From contig JANXAA010000078.1 in the NCBI GenBank assembly GCA_025061865.1, positions 1 to 8,459 of the forward strand: 8,459 nt of DNA. Reading direction: 5' to 3'. The DNA comes from Acidobacteriota bacterium (GTDB lineage Bacteria; Acidobacteriota; HRBIN11). Below are positions 1-5,787 of this stretch, one piece after another. How positions within the stretch are numbered: the first letter of the stretch is position 1; every line of letters starts with the position of its first letter. Position numbers and translations under genes: made by a program. Under the pieces are notes generated by a model. That model had not been told where the DNA came from, did not search any database, and saw only the letters and a list, made by a program, of their open reading frames with translations.

Positions 1-555
1 CTGGTACCACTTCATCTCGTACTTGGTCCCAAAACGGAGCCGGCCCCGATAGGTCTCGACGTGGACTTGAAAGCCCGGCGTCGGGCACTCCGTCAGGCTC
101 CACTCGACGAAGGCCGGATCATCCGTCGCTAAAAATAGGGTTCCCCCCTCCTGAAGGACTCGGTGCACCCGAAGGAAGAACCGCCGGGAGAACAGCCGAT
201 GATGCACATGCCGAGCCTTCGGCCAGGGGTCCGGAAATAGACTGACGATGCGCTCGACCGACGCCCGGGGCCAAAGATAGTAAAGGGCCCACTCGGCATT
301 CGCATAGACAATCCGGACATTCGTTACACCCGCCCGGTCGATCCGACGGAGGGCCCGCTGGATCGAGGCCCAGGCCGTCTCGATCCCGACGACATTCCGG
401 TCCGGCAACGCTTGCGCCCACCGGACCAGGTGCTCGCCCCGGCCAAAGCCGATTTCTACGACCAGGGGGACCGAACGCCCAAAGACAGCCGACCAGTCGA
501 GGGGCCCCGACTGGCCCCAGTAGTCGACGAGGGGATACAAAGGAACCCGACGCAT
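1..555 (-). CDS. trmB: tRNA (guanine-N7-)-methyltransferase, 3' end cut by window
   Basis: TrmB transfers a methyl group from S-adenosylmethionine to N7 of guanine 46 in the tRNA variable loop, in the cytoplasm. The window holds the first 185 codons with no stop; family members are usually a little over 200 residues, so only a short C-terminal piece is missing. Visible motifs: SAM-binding EIGFGRGEHL at residues 34-43, VGIE at 56-59, the family signature FPDPWPKARHVHHRL at 107-121, TDD at 144-146, and the C-terminal TKYEMKW at 177-183. I chose the ATG at 555 because the frame meets a TAA 16 codons upstream and has only a CTG as another possible start. No convincing Shine-Dalgarno sequence precedes it. 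It lies downstream of the PA2779-like gene on the same strand, 231 bp away, so it is probably a separate unit. The family assignment is firm; the exact start is less so. Confidence 0.93.
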   Translation of the reverse strand, partial: MRRVPLYPLVDYWGQSGPLDWSAVFGRSVPLVVEIGFGRGEHLVRWAQALPDRNVVGIETAWASIQRALRRIDRAGVTNVRIVYANAEWALYYLWPRASVERIVSLFPDPWPKARHVHHRLFSRRFFLRVHRVLQEGGTLFLATDDPAFVEWSLTECPTPGFQVHVETYRGRLRFGTKYEMKWYQ

Positions 556-738
556 GACCCACGAAGAAAGGGGTGCCAGGACCCCGTCGGACGTCGAGTC
601 TTGGGGTTAGGGGCGGGGTCCAAGGGCTGACCATCTCAGACCCTCCGTCGACGGGCCACCACCCTACCGGGGCTGAAGACGAAGGGAAGGGCTTCCCGCC
701 GGGTTCTCTTCCACTCAAGACCCGACGCCTCGCATCTC

Positions 739-759
739 CCCGTCCCCCACCAGGACGGG
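739..759 (-). terminator. candidate terminator hairpin downstream of PA2779-like gene
   Basis: A perfect 7-bp stem (CCCGTCC / GGACGGG) with a 7-nt loop lies about 28 bp past the stop of the PA2779-like gene. There is no T-run after it on the minus strand, so it would be a weak or factor-aided terminator. Two further short palindromes follow toward trmB, including GGGAAG-GG-CTTCCC at 684-697. The rest of the 556-786 gap shows nothing else I can name. Confidence 0.35.
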
Positions 760-786
760 ACCTGGGACCCCTTATACGTCCTTTCG

Positions 787-1179
787 TCAGCGGATGATGA
801 TCTCTTTGTCCAAAAGTCTAAGAATTATGATAATTAATATGATAATAATGAGGATAAGGGCGATGGCCTCCAGGTCGTCCCCGCCGTAGGGGAGGCCCAG
901 GTTCTCGGCTTGGAGGACGGCCGCATGCACGTCCGCATCCGTGACCCTCGCCATCCACTGCTCGACCTGCTCCGGCGCATACCCGTAGTCCCGCAACCAC
1001 TGCGCCACAAGTTGACGCTCCCAATGACTCAGTCGGGCGTTCCGCTCCGCCCACGTCTGCATAGGGTTGGCGGGATGCGGTCCGACCAGGTCGGCGACCG
1101 CCACGCCGACCCCCCCAATGACCCAAAGACACAGGGCCACCATCCCAAGGGCCACGACACGCCAAGTCCCACGCATCAC
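787..1179 (-). CDS. small secreted/membrane protein, PA2779 (DUF6627) type
   Basis: Function unknown. About 130 residues: an N-terminal signal peptide (hydrophobic residues 8-28, likely cut after AVA), a helical middle with the pattern ERNARLSHWERQLVAQWLRDYGYAPEQVEQWMARVTDADV, a Gly-Gly turn, and a C-terminal hydrophobic segment made almost only of Ile and Leu, ending RLLDKEIIIR. This order (signal, short helices with a 'V/T-DADV'-like step, C-terminal membrane helix) is what I recall for the PA2779 family. That family often lies next to a PA2778-type cysteine peptidase; none is in this window. AGGAGG at 1187-1192 lies 7 nt from the GTG at 1179 and 10 nt from the ATG at 1176; either start is possible. 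The DNA encoding the tail (about 790-860) is markedly AT-rich against its surroundings, because of ATT and ATA codons. Expression is clearly expected; the family call is by pattern only. Confidence 0.75.
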   Translation of the reverse strand: MMRGTWRVVALGMVALCLWVIGGVGVAVADLVGPHPANPMQTWAERNARLSHWERQLVAQWLRDYGYAPEQVEQWMARVTDADVHAAVLQAENLGLPYGGDDLEAIALILIIIILIIIILRLLDKEIIIR

Positions 1180-1332
1180 TGTCCCACCTCCTCTGGAATC
1201 GAGGTCTCAGGTACCGGGTCCCAGGGCCCGCCCATGAGAGACCCCGCACCCTGGGCCATGGAGCCTGAAGGATTCTGGGCCCTCTGGGGCCCCTCGGTCC
1301 AGGACGGGACACCGGGTTTCCCAAAGAAGTCT

Positions 1333-1347
1333 AGGGTCTAAGACCCT
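1333..1347 (-). terminator. hairpin just downstream of the glycosyltransferase gene
   Basis: AGGGTC-TAA-GACCCT is a perfect 6-bp stem with a tight loop, 25 bp past the glycosyltransferase stop on the minus strand. The downstream sequence (AGACTTCTTT) is only mildly T-rich, so this is a candidate, not a certain terminator. The rest of the 1180-1371 gap is GC-rich with several overlapping inverted repeats: GGTCTC 1203-1208 with GAGACC 1238-1243, CCCAGGG 1220-1226 with CCCTGGG 1249-1255, and GGGCCC-TCTG-GGGCCC 1277-1292. These would form the leader of the PA2779-like gene if it is transcribed through them. I see no clear promoter there. Confidence 0.4.
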
Positions 1348-1371
1348 TACTTCCCGGCACCCGAGGATTCA

Positions 1372-2415
1372 TTATCTCAGAAGTCCCAGAACGGTCGCAA
1401 CTGGGCGCCAGACGAATTCGACGTTCAGGACGTCTAGACAGGCCGGCCGGAACGGGGCGACGGGGCGGCATTCCCGGAAGAACTTTTGGCGGCACGGCGA
1501 GCACGGCCAGTCGGCGTGGATGGCGTGGATGGGCTGGCCGGTCCCGATAGGTCGGTGCCGGGCTGGATGCCCCGGCCCGTAAATCACACTACAGGGCACG
1601 CCCAAAGCGGCCGCCAGGTGAGCCGGCCCTCCGTCGTTGCCGATGAACCATCGGGCGCCCCGAATCACCCGGGCCAGCTCGAGGAGAGGGACGTCTGGCC
1701 GCAGGATGTGGACCCGGTCAGTCGCCGGCAGTGGGGGCGCCCACCGGGGCCAGGCGGCGACGACGGCTTGACCGCAGGCCGTTAGACGCTGGATCAGGCG
1801 GATGTAGCGTTCCGAGGGCCATGCCCGGGGTCGGCGGCTGGCATCCGCATAGACGAACACGTAGTCCTCCGGAAAGTCAGTCGGCGGGGGGACTTCCTCG
1901 GGGAAGCGGAGACCTGGAAGCGCGACTGGGACTTCGGGGACGCTCCCCAGGATAGGCAGGAGCAAGCGCAAAAAGTGAAGGCTCTCGGGGGTCCGGTGTC
2001 CTCGGGCCGCCGTCATCCAGTGGGTTAGGAACAGCCGCCGGTGGTCCGTGGCGTAGCCATACCGCCAGGGGACACCCAGAGCGCACAGCTCGACGGCCGA
2101 GGCCAACGAATGGGCCAGGGTGATTCCCAGCGACCGGTCGACCCAAGTCGGTCGGCGTCGCCATAAGTATGCCCATCGTCGCCAAGCCGGCTCGTCTGGC
2201 ATGGACAGAACGTCGTCGACCTCCGGCAGCCAGGCCGCCAGCTCAGCGTAAGCGGCCCGCACGAGGGCGACGACCCGGGCCCGGGTCTGACGCCGGAGCT
2301 CGACCAGAAAGGGCCGGGCCATCAGGATGTCACCCATCCAGGACGGCAGACGTACGACGACGACTTCTACGCTCGAGAAGGCGTCCCGCAGGTCCGCACC
2401 GAGCGTCCGAGCCAT
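1372..2415 (-). CDS. glycosyltransferase family 9, heptosyltransferase-like
   Basis: The family moves heptose from ADP-heptose onto the lipopolysaccharide inner core on the cytoplasmic face of the inner membrane. This 347-residue protein has the usual length of WaaF-type enzymes. Visible motifs: RLPSWMGDILM at residues 22-32 (the N-terminal 'GD' acceptor-side motif), AWPSERY at 198-204 (the nucleotide-sugar side), FIGNDGGPAHLAAALGVP at 257-274, YGP at 279-281, and a Cys-containing CSPCRQKFFREC block at 305-316. The frame is open another 78 codons upstream, but that stretch is low-complexity and contains a 7-bp repeat, so I use the ATG at 2415, preceded by a weak GAAAGGG. A good promoter lies about 255 bp upstream. 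Which sugar it moves, and whether it is WaaF, WaaC or another GT9 member, cannot be read from the sequence. No other lipopolysaccharide gene is in view. Confidence 0.9.
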   Translation of the reverse strand: MARTLGADLRDAFSSVEVVVVRLPSWMGDILMARPFLVELRRQTRARVVALVRAAYAELAAWLPEVDDVLSMPDEPAWRRWAYLWRRRPTWVDRSLGITLAHSLASAVELCALGVPWRYGYATDHRRLFLTHWMTAARGHRTPESLHFLRLLLPILGSVPEVPVALPGLRFPEEVPPPTDFPEDYVFVYADASRRPRAWPSERYIRLIQRLTACGQAVVAAWPRWAPPLPATDRVHILRPDVPLLELARVIRGARWFIGNDGGPAHLAAALGVPCSVIYGPGHPARHRPIGTGQPIHAIHADWPCSPCRQKFFRECRPVAPFRPACLDVLNVEFVWRPVATVLGLLR

Positions 2416-2430
2416 AGCCCTTTCATTCTT

Positions 2431-2451
2431 AGGATGCAAGATGCAGGATGG
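2431..2451. repeat. 7-bp tandem repeat, array 1 (3 units)
   Basis: Three degenerate heptamers in register: AGGATGC, AAGATGC, AGGATGG. Read in the sense of the glycosyltransferase gene they are CATCCTGCATCTTGCATCCT-like. The array ends 15 bp before that gene's ATG. The same family of heptamers recurs at 2914-2976 and 6971-7005. Confidence 0.7.
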
Positions 2452-2515
2452 AGACCGACGGGCAAATTTCGGGGAACGACCCGCGACCGTACAGGATATC
2501 TGAGAACGCCAGCCG

Positions 2516-2557
2516 TGAGGCGGCCGTTGCCCGTTCCAGTGCCGCCAATGAGGCGGC
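2516..2557. repeat. direct repeat TGAGGCGGC with shared complementary segment
   Basis: TGAGGCGGC occurs at 2516-2524 and again at 2549-2557. Between them GCCGCC at 2541-2546 can pair with either copy: a 5-nt loop hairpin with the second copy, or a 16-nt loop hairpin with the first. This could be an intergenic palindromic repeat element or a leader structure on the glycosyltransferase transcript; nothing favours one reading. Confidence 0.4.
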
Positions 2558-2563
2558 GTCCGT

Positions 2564-2589
2564 AGGGATCGGGCTTCCAACCCGTCCCT
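2564..2589. repeat. hairpin AGGGA-t-CGGG / CCCG-TCCCT
   Basis: A 9-bp stem with one bulged T at 2569 and a 7-nt loop (CTTCCAA). It lies immediately beside the TGAGGCGGC palindrome, so the two may form one dispersed repeat element. No T-run follows on either strand, so I do not call it a terminator. Confidence 0.5.
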
Positions 2590-2670
2590 CCCCAACGTAG
2601 GCGTCGCCTTGGGTTTAGGTCGCCCATCCGCTTGCCCAGGGGCTTGCAATGTGCCGGCCTTTCAGGGAAA

Positions 2671-2700
2671 ATCATAATCCGGGACCCCGGATTCTCTCAA
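2671..2700 (-). promoter_or_regulatory. sigma70-like promoter with a dyad in the spacer
   Basis: On the minus strand TTGAGA (2700-2695) and TATGAT (2676-2671) are separated by 18 nt; each matches the sigma70 consensus in five of six positions. A perfect inverted repeat AATCCGGG-AC-CCCGGATT at 2676-2693 fills nearly the whole spacer. The promoter points at the glycosyltransferase gene, whose ATG is about 255 bp away. A dyad in a slightly long spacer is the arrangement used by MerR-type regulators; no such gene is in the window, so the identity of any regulator is unknown. Confidence 0.5.
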
Positions 2701-2712
2701 TGGATGCGCATT

Positions 2713-2742
2713 CGGGCTATGCGTCTCCGTAGCCCGCCGGAG
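2713..2742. repeat. overlapping alternative hairpins
   Basis: CGGGCTA at 2713-2719 pairs with TAGCCCG at 2730-2736 (10-nt loop). CTCCG at 2725-2729 pairs with CGGAG at 2738-2742. The two stems share bases and exclude one another. They lie upstream of the HEAT gene; whether they are transcribed in its leader is not known. Confidence 0.35.
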
Positions 2743-2820
2743 AAAACCGCATAAGAGGTTCCCCTTTTCTCGGTGGAGAGAGCCTTGTCAGGAATGCTCA
2801 ACCACTCATTCATGGGGCGA

Positions 2821-2852
2821 TTCCGCCGTTCGGTGTTTCGGGTCTTCGGAAA
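2821..2852 (+). repeat. 8-bp tandem repeat, TTCGGNNN type (4 units)
   Basis: Four octamers in exact register: TTCCGCCG, TTCGGTGT, TTCGGGTC, TTCGGAAA. The last three share TTCGG. The same octamer consensus occurs before luxC at 4299-4325. The array runs into the hairpin at 2848-2878. Confidence 0.6.
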
Positions 2853-2878
2853 TGGGGTATCCCGCACCTCCCATTTCC
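2848..2878. repeat. 9-bp hairpin GGAAATGGG / CCCATTTCC
   Basis: A perfect 9-bp inverted repeat with a 13-nt loop, overlapping the last octamer unit and lying about 75 bp before the proposed start of the HEAT gene. Its presence in the open frame upstream of that gene argues that this stretch is leader and not coding. Confidence 0.55.
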
Positions 2879-2913
2879 TATCTCGACGACCCCGCTGGAG
2901 CGATCGGGGTCGG

Positions 2914-2976
2914 GATCCTGCACCCTGCACCCCGCATCCCCTACCCCACACCTTGCATCTTGCAGCCTGCATCCTC
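2914..2976 (+). repeat. 7-bp tandem repeat, array 2 (9 units)
   Basis: Nine heptamers in unbroken register: GATCCTG, CACCCTG, CACCCCG, CATCCCC, TACCCCA, CACCTTG, CATCTTG, CAGCCTG, CATCCTC. This is the longest array here. It is in the sense orientation of the HEAT gene and runs into its 5' end: the last three to four units overlap the codons of the likely signal peptide. Confidence 0.85.
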
Positions 2977-4269
2977 TTCATGCTGAGTGTCCTCGGGCCC
3001 GTGACCGCCCAAAACCCGCCACTGACGGCCACTGACTGGCAGCAAGTCCTCCAGAGTGGTTCTGTCGAAGAGAAAATCCAGGCCGCTCAGACTCTGGCAG
3101 ACCTCCAGGCTATCGAGGCCGTGCCCGCTTTAGGGGCTGCCTTGGACGACCGAGAGCCGAAGGTGCGGTTTCACGTGATTCGGGCCCTGGGGTCCATTCA
3201 GGACCCTGCGGTCGAGCCCTTTCTGGGGAAGGCCCTCTTAGACACTGACCGGGACAACCGGGTCGAGGCGTACCGTTACATCCTGGCTTACTACCTGGGT
3301 ATGCCGGTCCCGACGGTCTTGCAACAAGTGTTCCCTGTGCTTTTTCGGCCCCCTCGGGCAGAGCGGGTTCCCTGGAAGCGGGTCCACCCGGCCATCGTCG
3401 AGGGCTTCCGCCGGTGGGTCCAGTCGAAAGACTCCCGGTGGACTTTGATGGCCGTCCAGGCCGTGGGACGTCTCTGGCTCTTTGAACTGACGCCAGACCT
3501 TGCCCAGCTCTTGAGCGAACCTCAACCCAAGGACGTCGTCCTCGGGACCTTCTGGAGTCTTGGTCAAATTCGGGCCTGCTCAGCCCTGGGCCGTCTGCTG
3601 TCCTGGGGACAGGCCTCGGACTCCGACGTTTTAGAGCGAGCCGTCTGGGCTTTGGCCCAGTGTCACCGGGAGATCCCGGCCCTGGGCGATGTCCTCTGGA
3701 AGGCCTATTCGGACGAAAAGAAGCCCGAACGCCGGTCGATCTACTTCCGGGGCCTGGCATATATCGGCTATGCACCCGCCGCCCCGGTCTTCCTGCAGGG
3801 CCTGACATCGCCCTCGGCCGAGGTCCGGCGCTATGCGGCTGAGGGCTTGGGGCGTCTGGGGAAACCTGAAAACGCCGAGGCCGTCGGTCGGGCCTTCCTC
3901 CAAGAGGAAGACCCGGCCATCCGCCTGGCGATGGACTTTGCCCTCTTCCGCATGGGACGCCTGGACCACGACGTCGGCTTTGTCCGCACACTCCAGCAGG
4001 GTGACGCGACCCGGATGGCCCAACTGGCGTCCTACGTGACGGAGTACGCCTTCGACATCCTGCCGGCTTTGTTCCGATATATGGACCGCCTCGATGCTGG
4101 GACCCAGCGCCGGCTCGTCCGGTTGGCGGCTTACGCCGAAGACCTAGCTGTCCTGCCGCTCCTGGAGAAGTACCTCGACCATCCAGACGGAAGCTTAGCG
4201 GCCGCTGCCTTCGAGGCCATCAAGGAGATCCGTCAGGTGGCCCGCTTCCGTTCAGCGGCCCCTGAGTAA
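2953..4269 (+). CDS. exported HEAT-repeat protein
   Basis: A helical-repeat protein of about 438 residues, probably a binding scaffold outside the cytoplasm; no enzymatic motif is seen. HEAT/PBS-lyase-like units are clear near the front (AAQTLADLQAIEAVPALGAAL, then VRFHVIRALGSIQDPAVEPFL), in the middle (VRRYAAEGLGRLGKPENAEAV, IRLAMDFALFRMGRLD), and at the end (DLAVLPLLEKYLDHPDGSLAAAAFEAIKEI). The start is uncertain. The frame is open back to a GTG at 2773, with ATGs at 2794, 2812 and 2980. The in-frame TTG at 2953 would give a compact 19-residue signal peptide ending PVTA before QN; the ATG at 2980 leaves too little of it, and the longer forms put about 50 arginine- and proline-rich residues in front, encoded by tandem repeats. 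None has a good Shine-Dalgarno sequence. luxC follows 135 bp downstream on the same strand. Confidence 0.8.
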   Translation: MHLAACILFMLSVLGPVTAQNPPLTATDWQQVLQSGSVEEKIQAAQTLADLQAIEAVPALGAALDDREPKVRFHVIRALGSIQDPAVEPFLGKALLDTDRDNRVEAYRYILAYYLGMPVPTVLQQVFPVLFRPPRAERVPWKRVHPAIVEGFRRWVQSKDSRWTLMAVQAVGRLWLFELTPDLAQLLSEPQPKDVVLGTFWSLGQIRACSALGRLLSWGQASDSDVLERAVWALAQCHREIPALGDVLWKAYSDEKKPERRSIYFRGLAYIGYAPAAPVFLQGLTSPSAEVRRYAAEGLGRLGKPENAEAVGRAFLQEEDPAIRLAMDFALFRMGRLDHDVGFVRTLQQGDATRMAQLASYVTEYAFDILPALFRYMDRLDAGTQRRLVRLAAYAEDLAVLPLLEKYLDHPDGSLAAAAFEAIKEIRQVARFRSAAPE

Positions 4270-4293
4270 TGGGGTCCAGCCCTGCGGCCACCT

Positions 4294-4402
4294 GGGAATT
4301 CGGGAATTCGGCAGTTCGGGAGTTCCGCATGGCTGGAGAATCCCTCCGACCTACTGACGGCTGGATTCCCGGACTGCCAGGTTCCCGAATAGCCGAACGA
4401 TC
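4294..4402 (+). repeat. inverted pair of 8-bp arrays forming a long RNA stem
   Basis: Left array 4294-4325: GGGAATTC, GGGAATTC, GGCAGTTC, GGGAGTTC. Right array 4363-4394: GGATTCCC, GGACTGCC, AGGTTCCC, GAATAGCC, with a fifth related unit to 4402. Pairing 4325 with 4363 outward to 4294 with 4394 gives 24 Watson-Crick pairs, 5 G-U pairs and 3 mismatches (4309/4379, 4297/4391, 4296/4392), with the inner 16 positions unbroken. The 37-nt loop holds a small GGAG/CTCC stem (4335-4347). It fills the gap between the HEAT gene and luxC, ending just before the luxC ATG. It may end HEAT transcription, act in the luxC leader, or be a mobile repeat; there is no T-run. Confidence 0.8.
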
Positions 4403-4404
4403 GA

Positions 4405-5703
4405 ATGCCTGGACGGCTCATGACGGACGCTACTGAGATCGCCACCGCCCTGGACCGAGCGACGACCCGATGGGCCAGTCGGCCGCCGGCTCTCTTAGAG
4501 GTCTTGGCGACAGTCCATGCCGTTGCGACCCGATGGCTGGACTCGGCCGACCCGGAACGCCGGCAGGTCCTTGAGGCCCTATACGCCCACACGGGCCTTC
4601 ACCCCGACATGCTGGCCGCCATCCTGGACGAGCACCTCCGGGCCGTCCGTCGAGAGACACTTGAGCGGCTCCTACGGGCCGAATTCGGCGACCCGTCCGT
4701 CTTGGAGGACTTCCGACCAGACCCGGTCCGGGACTTGCGTTTGTACGCCCCGAGTCCGGGGCTTCGCGTATGGTGGCTCCCTGGGAACCTGCCGGGGCCA
4801 GCCCTGATGGCCCTGGTTTTCAGCCTCCTCACACGGGGTCCCTTCCTGATTCGGGTTTCCCGCCACGAACCTGTCCTGGCGCCGACCTTCTGGGAAGCCC
4901 TCTGCCGGGAACGACCCGACTGGACTGACCTGGGCGTCGTCACCGGATGGCCGCATGAGGACGAAAAGACGACTCGGGCCGTCCTAACGGCCGCCCACGT
5001 CGTCGTCGCTTACGGTCACGAGTCCACCTTAGAGGCCCTCCGGACCCTTGTCCCCGGTACGGCCCGATGGCTGCCCTACCCGCACCGGATCAGCTTCGCC
5101 ATCGTGAGCCGGGAAATCCTCGAAGCGCCCGACCGGCGGGCTGCGGTAGCAGACGGCCTCGCTGAGGACGTCGCCTGGTTTGACCAGCAGGGCTGTATGT
5201 CGCCCCACGTCGTCTACGTCGAGACACGGGCCGCAGCTACCGCCCGGGCCTTTGCGGAAGACCTCGCCGAGAGCCTCCGCCGATGGCAGGTCCGATGGCC
5301 CCGCCGACGACTTTCCCCCAGTGAGGCCATGCGGGTCCGAAGCTTCCGGGCCCGATGGCTGGCCGACCCCGACGCCCAGGTCTGGATGAGCGACGACACG
5401 GCCTGGACGGTCGTCTGGACGCCCCGGCCCGACCTCGAACCGACGTGTACCTACCGTTCGGTCCTCGTCAAGCCGGTCGACGACCTCGACCGTCTGCCGG
5501 ACGTCGTGGCCCCTCAACGGCGGCACCTCCAGACGGTTGGCTATGCCGTAGGACGACCGTGGGACGACTTAGCCCGTCGGCTGGCCCGGGTCGGCGTCAA
5601 GCGCTTCGCCCCCCTGGGGACCCTGCAGAAGCCCCCGGCCATCGGCTGTCACGACGGCCGCCCCCGTCTGTCGGACCTGGTAGACTTCAGTCAATGGGAG
5701 TGA
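4405..5703 (+). CDS. LuxC-type acyl-CoA reductase
   Basis: LuxC-family enzymes reduce a long-chain acyl-CoA to the fatty aldehyde with NADPH through an acyl-cysteine intermediate. The 432-residue length fits the family. Visible motifs: LPGNLPGPALMALVFSLLTRGPFLIRVS at about 125-152 (cofactor-side loop), VVAYGHEST at 200-208, VAWFDQQGCMSPHVVYVE at 256-273 with the likely acylated Cys264, and the closing GCHDGRPRLSDLV at 414-426, which matches the family's C-terminal signature. The ATG at 4405 is the first start after an in-frame TAG; the ATG at 4420 is equally possible and neither has a clear ribosome site. No LuxE/LuxD-type acyl-transfer gene, luciferase or acyl-CoA ligase is in the window, so bioluminescence is not implied. 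A role in aldehyde, alcohol or wax metabolism is only inference. Confidence 0.88.
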   Translation: MPGRLMTDATEIATALDRATTRWASRPPALLEVLATVHAVATRWLDSADPERRQVLEALYAHTGLHPDMLAAILDEHLRAVRRETLERLLRAEFGDPSVLEDFRPDPVRDLRLYAPSPGLRVWWLPGNLPGPALMALVFSLLTRGPFLIRVSRHEPVLAPTFWEALCRERPDWTDLGVVTGWPHEDEKTTRAVLTAAHVVVAYGHESTLEALRTLVPGTARWLPYPHRISFAIVSREILEAPDRRAAVADGLAEDVAWFDQQGCMSPHVVYVETRAAATARAFAEDLAESLRRWQVRWPRRRLSPSEAMRVRSFRARWLADPDAQVWMSDDTAWTVVWTPRPDLEPTCTYRSVLVKPVDDLDRLPDVVAPQRRHLQTVGYAVGRPWDDLARRLARVGVKRFAPLGTLQKPPAIGCHDGRPRLSDLVDFSQWE

Positions 5704-5787
5704 AAGCGGGAGAGGGTCCCCCGTACCAGGTCCCGGGGAAAGAGGGCCCACAGTCCTACCTATCTGCCCCATGTCCATCCTGCCTGT

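Larger units (their letters stand above)
2416..2952. other. divergent intergenic region, rich in repeats and palindromes
   Basis: About 540 bp separates the minus-strand glycosyltransferase from the plus-strand HEAT gene. Both flanking reading frames stay open into it, but the sequence is better explained as non-coding. It holds a heptamer array (2431-2451), palindromes at 2541-2557, 2564-2589, 2676-2693, 2713-2736 and 2848-2878, a minus-strand promoter (2671-2700), an octamer array (2821-2852), and the start of a second heptamer array (2914). No RNA gene was recognised and no protein resembling a known family is encoded. Confidence 0.65.

Noticed and set aside
119..718. 199-residue minus-strand open frame
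   Set aside because: It is out of frame with trmB, whose motifs are unmistakable in the overlapping frame 555 to 1; this is a shadow frame of GC-rich DNA.
556..786. RNA gene or promoter in the trmB upstream gap
   Set aside because: Only short palindromes are visible; no tRNA-like fold or convincing promoter boxes.
2914..2976. CRISPR-like array
   Set aside because: The units are 7 bp, contiguous and degenerate, with no spacers.
3110..3991. 293-residue minus-strand open frame
   Set aside because: Arg/Pro/Gly-rich, no family-like pattern, and it lies antisense to the clear HEAT-repeat gene.
5704..5787. terminator between convergent luxC and thrC
   Set aside because: Only a 5-bp CCCCG/CGGGG pairing (5719-5738) with a 10-nt loop and no T-run; too weak to list.
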